NCBI RefSeq assembly: GCF_042685645.1
Contig: NZ_JBHUNX010000001.1
Location: forward strand, 4,464,001 to 4,528,000
Length of the DNA stretch: 64,000 nucleotides
Source of the DNA: Salininema proteolyticum
GTDB lineage: Bacteria; Actinomycetota; Actinomycetes; Mycobacteriales; Micromonosporaceae
Reading direction: 5' to 3'
Below are positions 16,271 to 25,245 of the stretch, one piece after another; the stretch's first letter is position 1, and every line of letters starts with the position of its first letter. Below the pieces are notes generated by a model. It worked only from the letters and a program-made list of their open reading frames with translations. It did no database searches and was not told the origin of the DNA. A program made the position numbers and the translations under genes.

Positions 16271-17878
16271 ATGATGACAGGACGACGAATCATCGGAGCC
16301 GCCATGGCGGTGGCGACCGTGGTGGGCCTCGCGGGCACGACGGCGGCGGAGCCGGCGGGCGCCCGCGACGGCGGGGCGGACGACGTCGATTGGGCGGCAT
16401 GCCCGGACGACGTGCAAGGCGCGGAGACGATGGAGTGCGGGACCGTCACCGTTCCGCTGGACTACCGCGACCCCGGCGGACGGACCATCGAGATCGCGAT
16501 CTCCCGCATCGCGAGCACGGATCCCGAGGCCCGGAGGGGTATCCTCATGCTCAACCCGGGCGGTCCGGGAGGGTCGGGGCTGCGGCAGCCGGCGGACCTG
16601 GTCGACCTGGGGATGCCGGCCACGGCCCTCGCCGCGTACGACCTGATCGGCATGGACCCGCGGGGCGTGGGGCACTCCGCGCCGGTCAGCTGCGGATTCA
16701 CGGTCGACCAGGACTACCGCGGCAACCTTCCGCCGTACGCGGTGGACGACGCCGCGGTCATCGAACAGGCCGAGGCGTCGAAGGCGATCGCCGACCAGTG
16801 CGCCGAGAACGACTCCGAGGGGATCCTCCCGCACCTGACGACCGCCAACGCCGCCCGCGACATGGACCGGATCCGGGAGGCCCTCGGCGAGGACACGGTC
16901 AGCTACTTCGGCCTCTCCTACGGCACCGCGCTCGGCTCCGCCTACGCCTCCCTGTTCCCCGAGAACGGCGACCGGATGATCCTCGACAGCAACGTGGGAG
17001 GGACCGCGCTCGACGACGACGGGCACCGCCGGTTCGCGCTCGGCATGGAGGCGACGTTCCCCGAGTTCGCCGAGTGGGCGGCCCGGAGGCACGAGTCCTA
17101 CGGGCTCGGCCGGACGCCCGAGGAGGTGCGGGAGAACTACTTCCGCACGGCCCAACGCCTCGACGAGCGTCCGTTCCAGGGCTTCGACGGGGCGCACTTC
17201 CGGGCCGCGGTGTTCGGGTCGCTCTACGCGGAGAGTCTGTACGGGCCGCTCTCGCAGTTCTGGCAGTCGATCGAGCTCGGCGACGCCGACGGGGTGCGCC
17301 GCGGCGCCGGGGATCTGGACCTCGCCGTGCCCGCCTCGTCGGCGACGGCGTCGCAGGGGACGGCGGAGCTATCGCCCTATGACAATATGTGGTCCGCGTT
17401 CCGCGCGTACACGTGCAACGACACCGACTGGCCCGAGAACACGGCGACCTACCGGATGCGGGTGGCCTGGGACCGGTACGAGTACCCGATGTTCGGGGCG
17501 GCCGCCGCGAATGTCAACCCGTGCGCCTTCTGGCGCCACGACTCTGTCGGGCCGCCGGTGGAGATCGTCGACGAGGGTCCGCGGAACATCCTGATCCTGC
17601 AGAACACCCTGGACCCGGCCACCCCGCTCAAGGGCGGCGAGCTCGCCCGCGAGGCCTTCGGCGACCGCGCCCGCATGGTCTCCGTCGAGGAGAGCGGCCA
17701 CGGTGTCTACCTCTACGACGACAACCCGTGCGCCCTCAACATCACGACACGGTACCTCGTCGACGGCCAGATGCCGGACACCGACGTCGTCTGTGAGGGA
17801 TCGGCCTCCTCGGGTCTGGACCTGGACGGCGCCGAACAACGGCGGAGGGACGAAGCGCTCGCTCGATTGAACCGGTGA
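16271..17878 (+). CDS. secreted alpha/beta hydrolase, tripeptidyl-aminopeptidase type
   Basis: A 535-residue secreted protein. A signal peptide spans residues 1-27 (RRIIGAAMAVATVVGLAG). The fold is the S33 / SCO7095-type peptidase: oxyanion segment NPGGPGGSG, DPRGVGHS, nucleophile elbow GLSYGT, acid NTLDPATP and histidine SGHGVY in a C-terminal TAP-like domain. Family members release tripeptides or cleave proline-type substrates outside the cell. Start: ATG 16271 or 16274, both behind GAGAGG. A 15-bp hairpin terminator follows. Confidence 0.9.
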   Translation: MMTGRRIIGAAMAVATVVGLAGTTAAEPAGARDGGADDVDWAACPDDVQGAETMECGTVTVPLDYRDPGGRTIEIAISRIASTDPEARRGILMLNPGGPGGSGLRQPADLVDLGMPATALAAYDLIGMDPRGVGHSAPVSCGFTVDQDYRGNLPPYAVDDAAVIEQAEASKAIADQCAENDSEGILPHLTTANAARDMDRIREALGEDTVSYFGLSYGTALGSAYASLFPENGDRMILDSNVGGTALDDDGHRRFALGMEATFPEFAEWAARRHESYGLGRTPEEVRENYFRTAQRLDERPFQGFDGAHFRAAVFGSLYAESLYGPLSQFWQSIELGDADGVRRGAGDLDLAVPASSATASQGTAELSPYDNMWSAFRAYTCNDTDWPENTATYRMRVAWDRYEYPMFGAAAANVNPCAFWRHDSVGPPVEIVDEGPRNILILQNTLDPATPLKGGELAREAFGDRARMVSVEESGHGVYLYDDNPCALNITTRYLVDGQMPDTDVVCEGSASSGLDLDGAEQRRRDEALARLNR

Positions 17879-17892
17879 CGACCCGCCCTCCG

Positions 17893-17932
17893 CGGAGGCG
17901 GACCCGTGCCGGACGGAACGGGTCCGCCTCCG
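17893..17932 (+). terminator. hairpin terminator after the peptidase gene
   Basis: A perfect 15-bp stem (CGGAGGCGGACCCGT / ACGGGTCCGCCTCCG) with a 10-nt loop lies 14 bp past the stop codon. Confidence 0.8.
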
Positions 17933-17944
17933 CCCCGGTGGAAA

Positions 17945-17960
17945 TGTTTCATGTGGAACA
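17945..17960. promoter_or_regulatory. parS-like palindrome
   Basis: TGTTTCATGTGGAACA matches the conserved bacterial ParB-binding site TGTTTCACGTGAAACA at 14 of 16 positions. It lies in the intergenic region upstream of alr, 52 bp before the start codon. parS sites normally cluster in the origin-proximal part of the chromosome. The two mismatches make it a weak or degenerate site. Confidence 0.5.
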
Positions 17961-17998
17961 TCGGCATATCGCTGCCCGGAGCGCCGAGCGTGGAGGCG

Positions 17999-18004
17999 TA
18001 ATCT
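17999..18004 (+). promoter_or_regulatory. -10 box, leaderless promoter of alr
   Basis: TAATCT ends seven bases before the ATG at 18012, so transcription should begin at the start codon. No Shine-Dalgarno sequence is present. Confidence 0.65.
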
Positions 18005-18011
18005 ATAAGGC

Positions 18012-19166
18012 ATGTCTGGTGAAACCGGTTACTACGCGCCGAACGTCGGGATGGAGGGGATCGCCGAGGCCCGCCTGAGCTCCGCGAACCTCGTCCACAA
18101 CCTCAACGTGCTGCGATCCCACGCTCCTGGGGACATGATGGCCATGGTCAAGGCCGACGCCTACGGCCACGGCCTGGTCGAGACGGCGGTCCGCACAGTC
18201 CGCGCCGGAGCCGAGTGGATCGGAGTGGCCACCCTCGCCGAGGCGCTCGACCTGTACCACCGCGGCGGCATCACCGAGACGCCCATCATGGTCGTCTTCT
18301 TCCTTCCCACTCAGACCCAGCAGCTGCGCGCGGCCATTGAGGCGGGCGTCAACCTGGGCGTCTCCAGCGTCGAACAGGCCGAGGCCGCCGCCGAGCAGGC
18401 ACGCCTGGCCGGGCGCCGGGTCCGCTTCCACTGGAAGGTCGACACGGGCACAACCCGCGGAGGCTCCCCCGAGGTGGACTGGCCCCTCCTGGGCGAGAAG
18501 CTCTACGAACTCGAACGCGAGGGCGTGGCCGAGATCGTCGCCCAGTGGAGCCACCTCGCCCGCGCGGAGGAACTGGGAGAGGCCAACGAGTACCAGAAGG
18601 CGGCCTTCGCCCGCGCCTGGGACGTCGCCAAGGGCATCGGCCTCGAACCGCGCCTGCGTCACTTCGCCAACTCGGCCGCCATCCTCGGCGACCCCGAGAC
18701 GCACTTCGACCTCACCCGCCCCGGCATCGCGCTGTTCGGCTCCAACCCGATCCCGGGCCACGATGCCGACCTCCGCCCGGTCATGGAACTGCGCAGCCGG
18801 GTCTCCATCGTGAAGCGCAACCCGGCCGGAGCCGGCGTCGGCTACGGCCACACTCACCGCCTCGACCGGGACACCACGACCGCGCTGGTCCCGATCGGCT
18901 ATGCCGACGGCATCCACCGGGCCTCCAGCGGGTCGGGCCGCGTCTGGTTGCGCGGCGAGATCCGGCCCGTCATCGGCCGCGTCTCCATGGACCAGGTCAT
19001 CGTCGACTGCGGCGACGACGAGGTCCGCGCGGGCGACGAGGTCGTGTTCTTCGGATTCTCCGACGACACGCCCTCGGCCGACGACTGGGCCCGCTGGTCG
19101 GGAACCATCGGCAACGAGATCTACACCGGAATAGGGACGCGCGTGCCGCGCCGCTGGATCGACTAG
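18012..19166 (+). CDS. alr: alanine racemase
   Basis: A 384-residue fold-type III PLP enzyme that converts L-Ala to D-Ala for peptidoglycan. The PLP lysine is Lys47 in the family motif MVKADAYGHG. Further signatures are GYADG and GRVSMDQ in the C-terminal beta domain and EIYTGIGTRVPRR at the end. Length is normal. The promoter is leaderless. It heads a run with an alpha/beta hydrolase and tsaE-tsaB-rimI-tsaD, an arrangement conserved in many actinobacteria. Confidence 0.96.
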   Translation: MSGETGYYAPNVGMEGIAEARLSSANLVHNLNVLRSHAPGDMMAMVKADAYGHGLVETAVRTVRAGAEWIGVATLAEALDLYHRGGITETPIMVVFFLPTQTQQLRAAIEAGVNLGVSSVEQAEAAAEQARLAGRRVRFHWKVDTGTTRGGSPEVDWPLLGEKLYELEREGVAEIVAQWSHLARAEELGEANEYQKAAFARAWDVAKGIGLEPRLRHFANSAAILGDPETHFDLTRPGIALFGSNPIPGHDADLRPVMELRSRVSIVKRNPAGAGVGYGHTHRLDRDTTTALVPIGYADGIHRASSGSGRVWLRGEIRPVIGRVSMDQVIVDCGDDEVRAGDEVVFFGFSDDTPSADDWARWSGTIGNEIYTGIGTRVPRRWID

Positions 19167-19186
19167 ACGGAGTTGAGGGAACCGCC

Positions 19187-20404
19187 GTGGCCTCCTGGAA
19201 GAAGAAGACCGCAATCGCCGGCGCCGTCCTAGGGGGCGTGGCCGCCGGAGTCGCCACCGGAGTGGCGGTGCCGAAGTACTTGGCCCGACGCGCCAAGGCC
19301 GCGCCCGACGACCCCTACGCGGGCGAACCGTTCGAGATGCCGCCGACGGACATGATCCGCAGCGTCAAGAACCGCGACGGAACCTCCGTCCACGTCGAGA
19401 CGATAGGCAAGGAGGACGCTCCGGTCACGGTCGTCTTCCTCCACGGGTACATCCAGAACTCCTCGACCTACTACTTCCAGCGCCAGGCGCTCGCCCGGGA
19501 GCTGGCCGACGGCCTGGCCGTGCAGGGCGTCTTCTACGACCAGCCCGGACACGGCCTGTCCGGCGCCCTCCCTCGCATCGAGTACGGCATCGGGGACCTG
19601 GCCGCCACGCTCGCCGACGTCATCGAGGCGCTCGCCCCCGCCGGGCGCCTCGTCCTGGTGGGCCACTCCATGGGCGGCATGGCCGTCCAGCAGTTCAGCG
19701 CGGACTTCCCCGAGCTGTGGGAGCGGGTCGACGGCGCCGTCCTCCTCTGCACGTCGGCCTCGCCGCTGGCCGGCGTGGACACGAAGCCGATGCGCACCGT
19801 CCAGCGCGTCCGCCGCACGGTCCTGCCGATGATGCAGCGCGTCAGCCAGTGGACGCCGCAGCTGGTGGAGCGGGCCCGGCGCCTGGTCGGCGACTCGGTG
19901 TGGCTGATCTCGCGCAAACAGGCCTTCGCGGAGCCGCACCCCTCGCCCTCTCTTGTGACCTTGATCGAAAGGATGAACCGGGAGACCCCGATACAGACGG
20001 TGGTCGGCTATGTGCGCGCTATCCTCGAGTTCGACGGACGGTCCCGGCTGGCCGCCTTCAAGGACCGCGACGTGCTCGTCGCAGCCGGGGACCAGGACGC
20101 TCTCACGCCTCTGGACCGATCGAAGGAGATCGCCAGGGCCCTTCCCGACGCCCAGGTCGCCGTGGTCTCGGCACGGCACAATCCTCAATTGGAGCGACCC
20201 TGGGAGATCTCACAAAAACTATTGGAGATAATCTACAAATCGGTGGAGGGCGACGGCGAGTCCGAACCGCCCGCTCCCGAAGACCTGAAACGCTCCCACC
20301 GGCGCTGGTGGAGCCCGTTCGCCACGCACCGCAGGCGCTCGCCGCGCCGCGCAGAACAGACGACAGAGGTGAAGAACAGTGAGGCTGACAACGACGACAG
20401 CTGA
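19187..20404 (+). CDS. alpha/beta hydrolase with N-terminal membrane anchor
   Basis: A 405-residue alpha/beta hydrolase. Residues about 8-30 form a membrane anchor (TAIAGAVLGGVAAGVATGVAV) after a lysine-rich start. Hydrolase motifs are LHGYIQNS, DQPGHGLS, the nucleophile elbow GHSMGG, acid GDQDALTP and the histidine in SARHNPQLERP. The GTG at 19187 follows GTTGAGGGA and lies 20 bp past alr. A C-terminal basic tail follows. It overlaps tsaE by 26 bp, so it belongs to the alr-tsa operon. Substrate unknown. Confidence 0.9.
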   Translation: MASWKKKTAIAGAVLGGVAAGVATGVAVPKYLARRAKAAPDDPYAGEPFEMPPTDMIRSVKNRDGTSVHVETIGKEDAPVTVVFLHGYIQNSSTYYFQRQALARELADGLAVQGVFYDQPGHGLSGALPRIEYGIGDLAATLADVIEALAPAGRLVLVGHSMGGMAVQQFSADFPELWERVDGAVLLCTSASPLAGVDTKPMRTVQRVRRTVLPMMQRVSQWTPQLVERARRLVGDSVWLISRKQAFAEPHPSPSLVTLIERMNRETPIQTVVGYVRAILEFDGRSRLAAFKDRDVLVAAGDQDALTPLDRSKEIARALPDAQVAVVSARHNPQLERPWEISQKLLEIIYKSVEGDGESEPPAPEDLKRSHRRWWSPFATHRRRSPRRAEQTTEVKNSEADNDDS

Positions 20405-20849
20405 GGATACCCACGAATTCGGCAAACGGCTCGCCGGGCTGCTCCAGGCCGGCGACCTCATCATCCTCACCGGCCCGCTCGGGGCCGGGAAGACCGCCCT
20501 CACCCAGGGCATCGGCGAGGGGCTCGACGTCTCCGGCCGCATCACCAGCCCGACTTTCATCATCGCGCGCAGCCACCGGCCCGGAGCGGCCGGACTGCCG
20601 CTCATCCACGTCGACGCCTACCGCCTCGGCGGCCTCGACGAGCTGGACGACCTGGACCTCGACACCGACGTGGCCCGCTCGGTCACCGTCGTGGAGTGGG
20701 GCGCCGGCCTCGCCGAGCACCTCGGCGAGTCTCACCTGGAGATCACGCTGGCGCGCAACAGCGACGACAGCCGGGACGTCGAACTGATCGCCCGTGGGGG
20801 AGACTGGGCGGAGCGACTGTCCCGTCTTCCCGTAGGAGCCGCATGCTGA
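20379..20849 (+). CDS. tsaE: tRNA t6A biosynthesis ATPase TsaE
   Basis: A 156-residue P-loop protein with Walker A GPLGAGKTAL (Lys38), ITSPTFIIARS (switch region) and VVEWGAGL near the C-terminus, all typical of TsaE (YjeE). TsaE binds the TsaB-TsaD complex and is required for catalytic turnover in N6-threonylcarbamoyladenosine formation at tRNA position 37. The GTG start lies inside the preceding hydrolase gene, and its stop overlaps the tsaB start by seven bases. Confidence 0.95.
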   Translation: MRLTTTTAEDTHEFGKRLAGLLQAGDLIILTGPLGAGKTALTQGIGEGLDVSGRITSPTFIIARSHRPGAAGLPLIHVDAYRLGGLDELDDLDLDTDVARSVTVVEWGAGLAEHLGESHLEITLARNSDDSRDVELIARGGDWAERLSRLPVGAAC

Positions 20850-21490
20850 CCCTCGTCATCGACACCTCCACGAGCGCCGTCCAGGCCGCACTGGTGGACG
20901 TCACCGCCTCCGGCGTGGCGACGATCGCGGAGAAGCGCCTGGTCGACAGGCACGGGCACGTCGAGAACCTGACCCCCATGGTCCAGGAGGCCCTGGCGGA
21001 GGCCGGCCGGGAACCGGCCGACCTCGAAGCGGTCGTGGCCGGAGTCGGACCGGGGCCGTTCACCGGCCTGCGCGTAGGGATGGTCACCGCCGCCGCCACC
21101 GCCTTCGCGCGGGGTATTCCCGTCTACGGCGTCTGCTCGCTCGACGGCATCGGCCGTATGACGAGCGGCGACACCCTGGTCGCGGCCGACGCCCGCCGCA
21201 AGGAGGTCTACTGGGCCGAGTACCGCGACGGCCGGCGCGTCGGCGACCCCGACGTCGCCAAGCCCGCCGACCTGCCGGAGCTGAAGGCCGTGCAGGCCGC
21301 CGGAGAGGGGGCCGAGCTCTACGCCGACCAGATCGGGCTGCCCGTCGTCGCCGACACCGCCTACCCCGTGACGGCCGCACTGGCCGAGGCCGCCTCCGAG
21401 CGGATCCTCTCCGGGGCCCCGACGGAGCAGATGACGCCGCTCTACCTCCGCCGCCCCGACGCCAAACTGCTGTCCGAGCAGAAGAGGTAG
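20843..21490 (+). CDS. tsaB: tRNA t6A biosynthesis protein TsaB
   Basis: A 215-residue ASKHA-fold pseudo-enzyme that dimerises with TsaD. The N-terminus LTLVIDTSTSAVQAALVD, the GVGPGPFTGLRVGM segment and the helix region AAATAFARGIPVYGV are diagnostic. The start ATG at 20843, preceded by GTAGGAGCC, overlaps the tsaE end. A start at 20696, open in the same frame, would overlap tsaE heavily and is rejected. Confidence 0.95.
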   Translation: MLTLVIDTSTSAVQAALVDVTASGVATIAEKRLVDRHGHVENLTPMVQEALAEAGREPADLEAVVAGVGPGPFTGLRVGMVTAAATAFARGIPVYGVCSLDGIGRMTSGDTLVAADARRKEVYWAEYRDGRRVGDPDVAKPADLPELKAVQAAGEGAELYADQIGLPVVADTAYPVTAALAEAASERILSGAPTEQMTPLYLRRPDAKLLSEQKR

Positions 21491-21492
21491 GC

Positions 21493-21936
21493 GTGGCCCG
21501 GCTGGAGCGCTTCCGCTGGTGGGACATTCCCGCCGTCGTCGACATGGAGAAGGAGATCTTCGGGGTCGAGGCGTGGAGCGCCGTGTCCTTCTGGTCCGAG
21601 CTCGCCGCCGGGGTGCGCTACCGCGCGGCCTGGCACGAGGGACGACTGGTCGGATACGCTGGGCTGGCGCTGCCCGAGGGCGCGGAAGAGGCCTGGATCA
21701 ACAACATCGCCGTCTCGGCCGAGTCCCGCCGCCTGGGTATCGGACGCACGCTGCTGGACGACATGCTCGCCGAGGCCGTCGCCGGCGGCCGCAAGGCGGT
21801 GCTCCTGGAGGTCGCGGTGGACAACGGACCCGCACAGCGCCTCTATGCCGCCTACGGTTTCGAGGGGATCGCCGTGCGGCGCAACTACTACCAGGCGACA
21901 CGCACCGACGCCGCGGTCATGCGCCTGGACCTGTGA
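21493..21936 (+). CDS. rimI: ribosomal protein S18-alanine N-acetyltransferase RimI
   Basis: A 147-residue GNAT domain. The central strand INNIAVSAESRR and the acetyl-CoA loop RRLGIGRTLLDDM are followed by LEVAVDNGPAQRLYAAYGFE, matching RimI. RimI acetylates the N-terminus of ribosomal protein S18 and often other proteins. Its place between tsaB and tsaD is the standard arrangement, which supports the name over other GNATs. It starts two bases after the tsaB stop. Confidence 0.9.
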   Translation: MARLERFRWWDIPAVVDMEKEIFGVEAWSAVSFWSELAAGVRYRAAWHEGRLVGYAGLALPEGAEEAWINNIAVSAESRRLGIGRTLLDDMLAEAVAGGRKAVLLEVAVDNGPAQRLYAAYGFEGIAVRRNYYQATRTDAAVMRLDL

Positions 21937-21967
21937 ACCCAATCCCGTATTCGCGAGGGGAAGAACG

Positions 21968-23011
21968 ATGAGTGGCCCACTGATCATGGGAATCGAGAGC
22001 TCGTGCGACGAGACCGGAGTCGGTATCGTCCGCGGCCACGAACTGCTGGCCGACGAGGTCGCCAGTTCCGTCGAGGAACAGGCCCGCTACGGCGGCGTCG
22101 TGCCCGAGGTCGCCTCGCGCGCGCACCTCGAGGCCATGATCCCCACCGTTCAGAGGGCGCTGGAGAAGGCCGACGTGAGCCTGTCCGAACTGGACGCGAT
22201 CGCCGTCACCGCCGGTCCCGGCCTCGCGGGAGCCCTCATGGTCGGCGTCGGGGCCGCCAAGGCCCTGTCCGCCGCCACCGGCGTCCCGCTCTACGGCGTC
22301 AACCACCTCTCCTCGCACATCGCCGTCGACACCCTCGAGAACGGACCGCTGGAGGGCTCGGCGATCGGGCTGCTCGTCTCGGGCGGCCACTCCAATATCA
22401 TCCGCGTCGACGACCTCGCCCTCAAGACCTCCTATGTAGGCGAGACCCTGGACGACGCGGCGGGAGAGGCCTTCGACAAGGTCGCCCGCATCGTCGGGCT
22501 GCCCTACCCCGGCGGGCCCGTCATCGACAAGGCCGCCAAGGAGGGCGACCGCGAGGCCATCCGCTTCCCGCGCGGCCTCACCCAGGCCAAGGACATGAAG
22601 AAGCACCGCTACGACTTCTCCTTCTCCGGCCTCAAGACGGCCGTGGCCCGCTGGATCGAGGCCCGTGAGGGATCCGAGATCCCCGTCAACGACGTCGCCG
22701 CCTCCTTCCAGGAGGCCGTCTGCGACGTGCTGACGAAGAAGGCCGTGCTCGCCGCGCAGGAGATGGACATCGACACCATTCTCCTCGGCGGCGGTGTCGC
22801 GGCGAACTCCCGCCTGCGCGAGCTGCTGCACGAGCGGACCGCGGAGGCCGACCTGAACCTGCGCTACCCGCGCATGCGCCTGTGCACCGACAACGGCGCC
22901 ATGGTAGCCGCACTGGGGTCGCACCTGGTGAGCGCCGGCCTGCCCGCGAGCGAGCTGCGCTTCCCGACCGACTCCTCCCTGTCGGTCGACACGATTCTCA
23001 TCGGGGACTGA
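21968..23011 (+). CDS. tsaD: tRNA N6-adenosine threonylcarbamoyltransferase TsaD
   Basis: A 347-residue Kae1/TsaD protein that transfers threonylcarbamoyl from TC-AMP to A37 of ANN-decoding tRNAs. Motifs are MGIESSCDETGVG at the N-terminus, the metal-binding NHLSSHIA, LVSGGHSNI, GETLDDAAGEAFDKVAR and GGVAANSRLRE. The ATG at 21968 follows GAGGGGAAG; the upstream in-frame extension is shadow of rimI. It is the last gene of the operon. Confidence 0.96.
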   Translation: MSGPLIMGIESSCDETGVGIVRGHELLADEVASSVEEQARYGGVVPEVASRAHLEAMIPTVQRALEKADVSLSELDAIAVTAGPGLAGALMVGVGAAKALSAATGVPLYGVNHLSSHIAVDTLENGPLEGSAIGLLVSGGHSNIIRVDDLALKTSYVGETLDDAAGEAFDKVARIVGLPYPGGPVIDKAAKEGDREAIRFPRGLTQAKDMKKHRYDFSFSGLKTAVARWIEAREGSEIPVNDVAASFQEAVCDVLTKKAVLAAQEMDIDTILLGGGVAANSRLRELLHERTAEADLNLRYPRMRLCTDNGAMVAALGSHLVSAGLPASELRFPTDSSLSVDTILIGD

Positions 23012-23025
23012 GGCCCGCCCCGGGA

Positions 23026-23055
23026 CTCGGCGGCCGCCCGTTCGGAGGCGCCGAG
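23026..23055. terminator. hairpin between convergent tsaD and VOC genes
   Basis: CTCGGC and GCCGAG pair around an imperfect GC-rich core just after the tsaD stop and just before the end of the convergent gene. Weak but well placed. Confidence 0.45.
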
Positions 23056-23062
23056 CCGGTGC

Positions 23063-23446
23063 TCAGGACTCGGTCGCCTCCCGCTCGGCGGCGCTGCGGA
23101 GCACGCAGAACTCGTTGCCCTCGGGGTCGGCTAGTACGGCCCAGCCGGTGCCGTCGGGGTTCCGGTGGTCGGCGACGAAGGCGGCCCCGATGCCCAGGAG
23201 CCGCTCCACTTCCTCGTCGCGCGGCGTCTCCGGGCACAGGCAGACGTGCAGGCGGTTCTTGTCCGTCTTGGGCTCGGCGACCCGGTTGAAGTGCAGGACC
23301 GGGCCCTCCGCCAGCAGTACCTGCGCCTCCGGGGCGTCCGGTTGGCACGCGGGGTGCAGCGGCCGGTCTGTCACCTTGCTCCAGAACAGCGCCAGCCCAT
23401 AGGGGTCCGCGCAGTCGATGGCCACATTCTGCAGGGTCGTAGGCAT
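23063..23446 (-). CDS. VOC family protein (glyoxalase/dioxygenase-like)
   Basis: A 127-residue single vicinal-oxygen-chelate unit pair: LQNVAIDCADPYGLALFWSKV at the N-terminus and WAVLADPEGNEFCVL at the C-terminus, the pattern of the glyoxalase-like domain found in many actinobacterial proteins. Function beyond the fold cannot be assigned. A GGAG site is near the ATG. It ends 52 bp from convergent tsaD. Confidence 0.85.
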   Translation of the reverse strand: MPTTLQNVAIDCADPYGLALFWSKVTDRPLHPACQPDAPEAQVLLAEGPVLHFNRVAEPKTDKNRLHVCLCPETPRDEEVERLLGIGAAFVADHRNPDGTGWAVLADPEGNEFCVLRSAAEREATES

Positions 23447-23503
23447 GTGCTCCGGTCTCCCAGTCCTCCGCCGTTTGCGCTACCGGCCTGAACCGTCGGG
23501 ACG

Positions 23504-24079
23504 CTAGTCCTCGACCGTCTCCTCGGTCAGGGCCGCGGTGGCGACGGTGGCGTCGACGAGTTTCCTCGCCAACCTGCCGCCGTCGTGTGCCATGCCGAGC
23601 ACGAACGCCGGACGCTTCTCGGTCCGAAGCTGTACCAGGACTCCGTAGGTCCGGCCCTCCTCGGAGACCGACTCCCAGGCCACGCGGTGGCCGTTCTCGC
23701 CGAAGGGCTCCGACTCGAGGACGGTCGTCTCGGCGAAGGGGCGGAAGTACTCGGCCCGGGCCATGGCGGTCTCGGTCGTGGTCTCCTCCAGCCCTCCCTC
23801 GATGGAGTCGCCGCCGAAGGCGAACACGGCGGCGCCGGACTCGCCGTCCTTCTTGGACCGGGCCGCGGAGGTGTAGCCCTCGGACAGGTCGGCCGGGTCG
23901 ACGTCCTTCCACCACTGCGGGACGGAGTAGGCGACGCCGTTCTCGATGTCCTCGACGGGGCGGCGGACGCCGGGACGTCCCTTCGCGAGCCACAGGGCCG
24001 CGCCGGCGCCGGCGGCCAGGCCCGCGGTGACGGCGGTGATCGCGGCGGCCTTCTTGAACGTGGAGCTGCCGTTTTCCAT
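23504..24079 (-). CDS. membrane-anchored hypothetical protein
   Basis: A 191-residue protein. Residues about 8-30 (AAAITAVTAGLAAGAGAALWLA) are an N-terminal membrane anchor. The rest is a soluble alpha/beta domain beginning GVAYSVPQWWKDVDPADLSEGY, with alternating strands that suggest a PsbP/LpqN-like or Mog1-like fold. The ATG at 24079 is chosen because AGAAAGGAC precedes it; a more distal in-frame codon at 24115 lacks a site. No partner is evident. Confidence 0.65.
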   Translation of the reverse strand: MENGSSTFKKAAAITAVTAGLAAGAGAALWLAKGRPGVRRPVEDIENGVAYSVPQWWKDVDPADLSEGYTSAARSKKDGESGAAVFAFGGDSIEGGLEETTTETAMARAEYFRPFAETTVLESEPFGENGHRVAWESVSEEGRTYGVLVQLRTEKRPAFVLGMAHDGGRLARKLVDATVATAALTEETVED

Positions 24080-24154
24080 GGGGTGTCCTTTCTGTAGGGG
24101 GACGCGTACATTCACAAATGTACCGTTGCTCTGCCCGTCCCCCTTCGAATGCGG

Positions 24155-25186
24155 CTAGAGGCGCCTGATCGTGAACTCGTCGGAGAGGCGTCCGCTGCCG
24201 TCCAGCAGGCCCGCGAGCCGGCCTTCGACGACATAGGTGCCCCAGTGCGTGGTCACCGCCGTCGTCGGGCTCTCCTCGGGCCACGGGCGGACGGACTCTG
24301 CGGCCGCCGAGTACCAGCCGTCGCCGGACCGATACACGACGACCGAGGGCGTTCCGGGCGCGTCGAGGTCGTTGCAGACCACCGCCAGGCCGCCGTCCGC
24401 CGTCCACGCCATGCCGTCGCTCCCGGCGGCGGGCGCCTCCAGCTCCACTTCGGTCATGAGCCCCGGCGCGGCCGGGTCCAGGCGCCACAGCCGTCCGGTG
24501 CGGTAGCTGACGACGAGCAGGTATCCGTCGGGGTGGTATACGATCCCGTTGGGGCCCGCGCCGTCGGCGCCGAGCCGGTCGGGGTCGGCGATCAGGAGCT
24601 CGGGGCGGCCGAACCGGTCGACCCGGTAGACCTCTCCGGCGGCGAGGTCGGTGACGTAGGCGTTCCCGAACGGGTCGTGGGCCGCGTCGTTGGCCCCGTG
24701 CGGCCCGTCGGACCCGCCGGGCACCGCGGAGAGGTCGACGCGGTGGATCAGCGAACCGGTGTAGAGGTCGAAGACCCCCAGGCCCGACTGCTTCCCCGTC
24801 GTCTCAGGGGTGGAGCGCGTTCCCACGCCGACGTCCTGGAACGGCGTGTAGACCCGTTGCCTGGCCGGGTCGACGCGGACGCCGACGGTCGAGACCATGA
24901 CGCCGTCGTCGGCGAAGGGGCGGACGGTGCCGCACCGGTCGACCGACACCAGCTTGCCGTGGCGGACGGAGCCGAGGATGAAGCGGTTCCTCAGCGGGTC
25001 CCACGCGATCCCCTCGGGGTGCAGTTCGTGCGAGGTGCCCTCGATGACGGAGGGCATGCCGCCCTCCGCGGCTCGGGAAACGGAGGGCGCGAGGAGGGAG
25101 GCGGCGGTTCCCAGGCCCAGGCCGGCAAGCAGACCGCGACGCCCGAAGGTGTGTCGTGTTCCCGTGGATACGTTGGCGTTCTTCAT
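24155..25186 (-). CDS. Tat-exported SMP-30/gluconolactonase-like beta-propeller
   Basis: A 343-residue protein with a twin-arginine signal (TFGRRGLLAGLGLG, cleavage near SRAAEG). The mature part is a six-bladed propeller of the SMP-30/NHL type, with blade strands such as HPEGIAWDPLRNRFILGS, GPNGIVYHPDGYLLVV and DGMAWTADGGLAVV. Family members are lactonases or sugar-binding proteins. Substrate is unknown. A CAGAAT element sits seven bases before the ATG, a possible weak leaderless promoter. Confidence 0.85.
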   Translation of the reverse strand: MKNANVSTGTRHTFGRRGLLAGLGLGTAASLLAPSVSRAAEGGMPSVIEGTSHELHPEGIAWDPLRNRFILGSVRHGKLVSVDRCGTVRPFADDGVMVSTVGVRVDPARQRVYTPFQDVGVGTRSTPETTGKQSGLGVFDLYTGSLIHRVDLSAVPGGSDGPHGANDAAHDPFGNAYVTDLAAGEVYRVDRFGRPELLIADPDRLGADGAGPNGIVYHPDGYLLVVSYRTGRLWRLDPAAPGLMTEVELEAPAAGSDGMAWTADGGLAVVCNDLDAPGTPSVVVYRSGDGWYSAAAESVRPWPEESPTTAVTTHWGTYVVEGRLAGLLDGSGRLSDEFTIRRL

Positions 25187-25245
25187 GATTCGGATTCTGT
25201 ACCAGGGGACTCCACTGTGTCAATGCCTGGTGCCGAACCGGTCCC

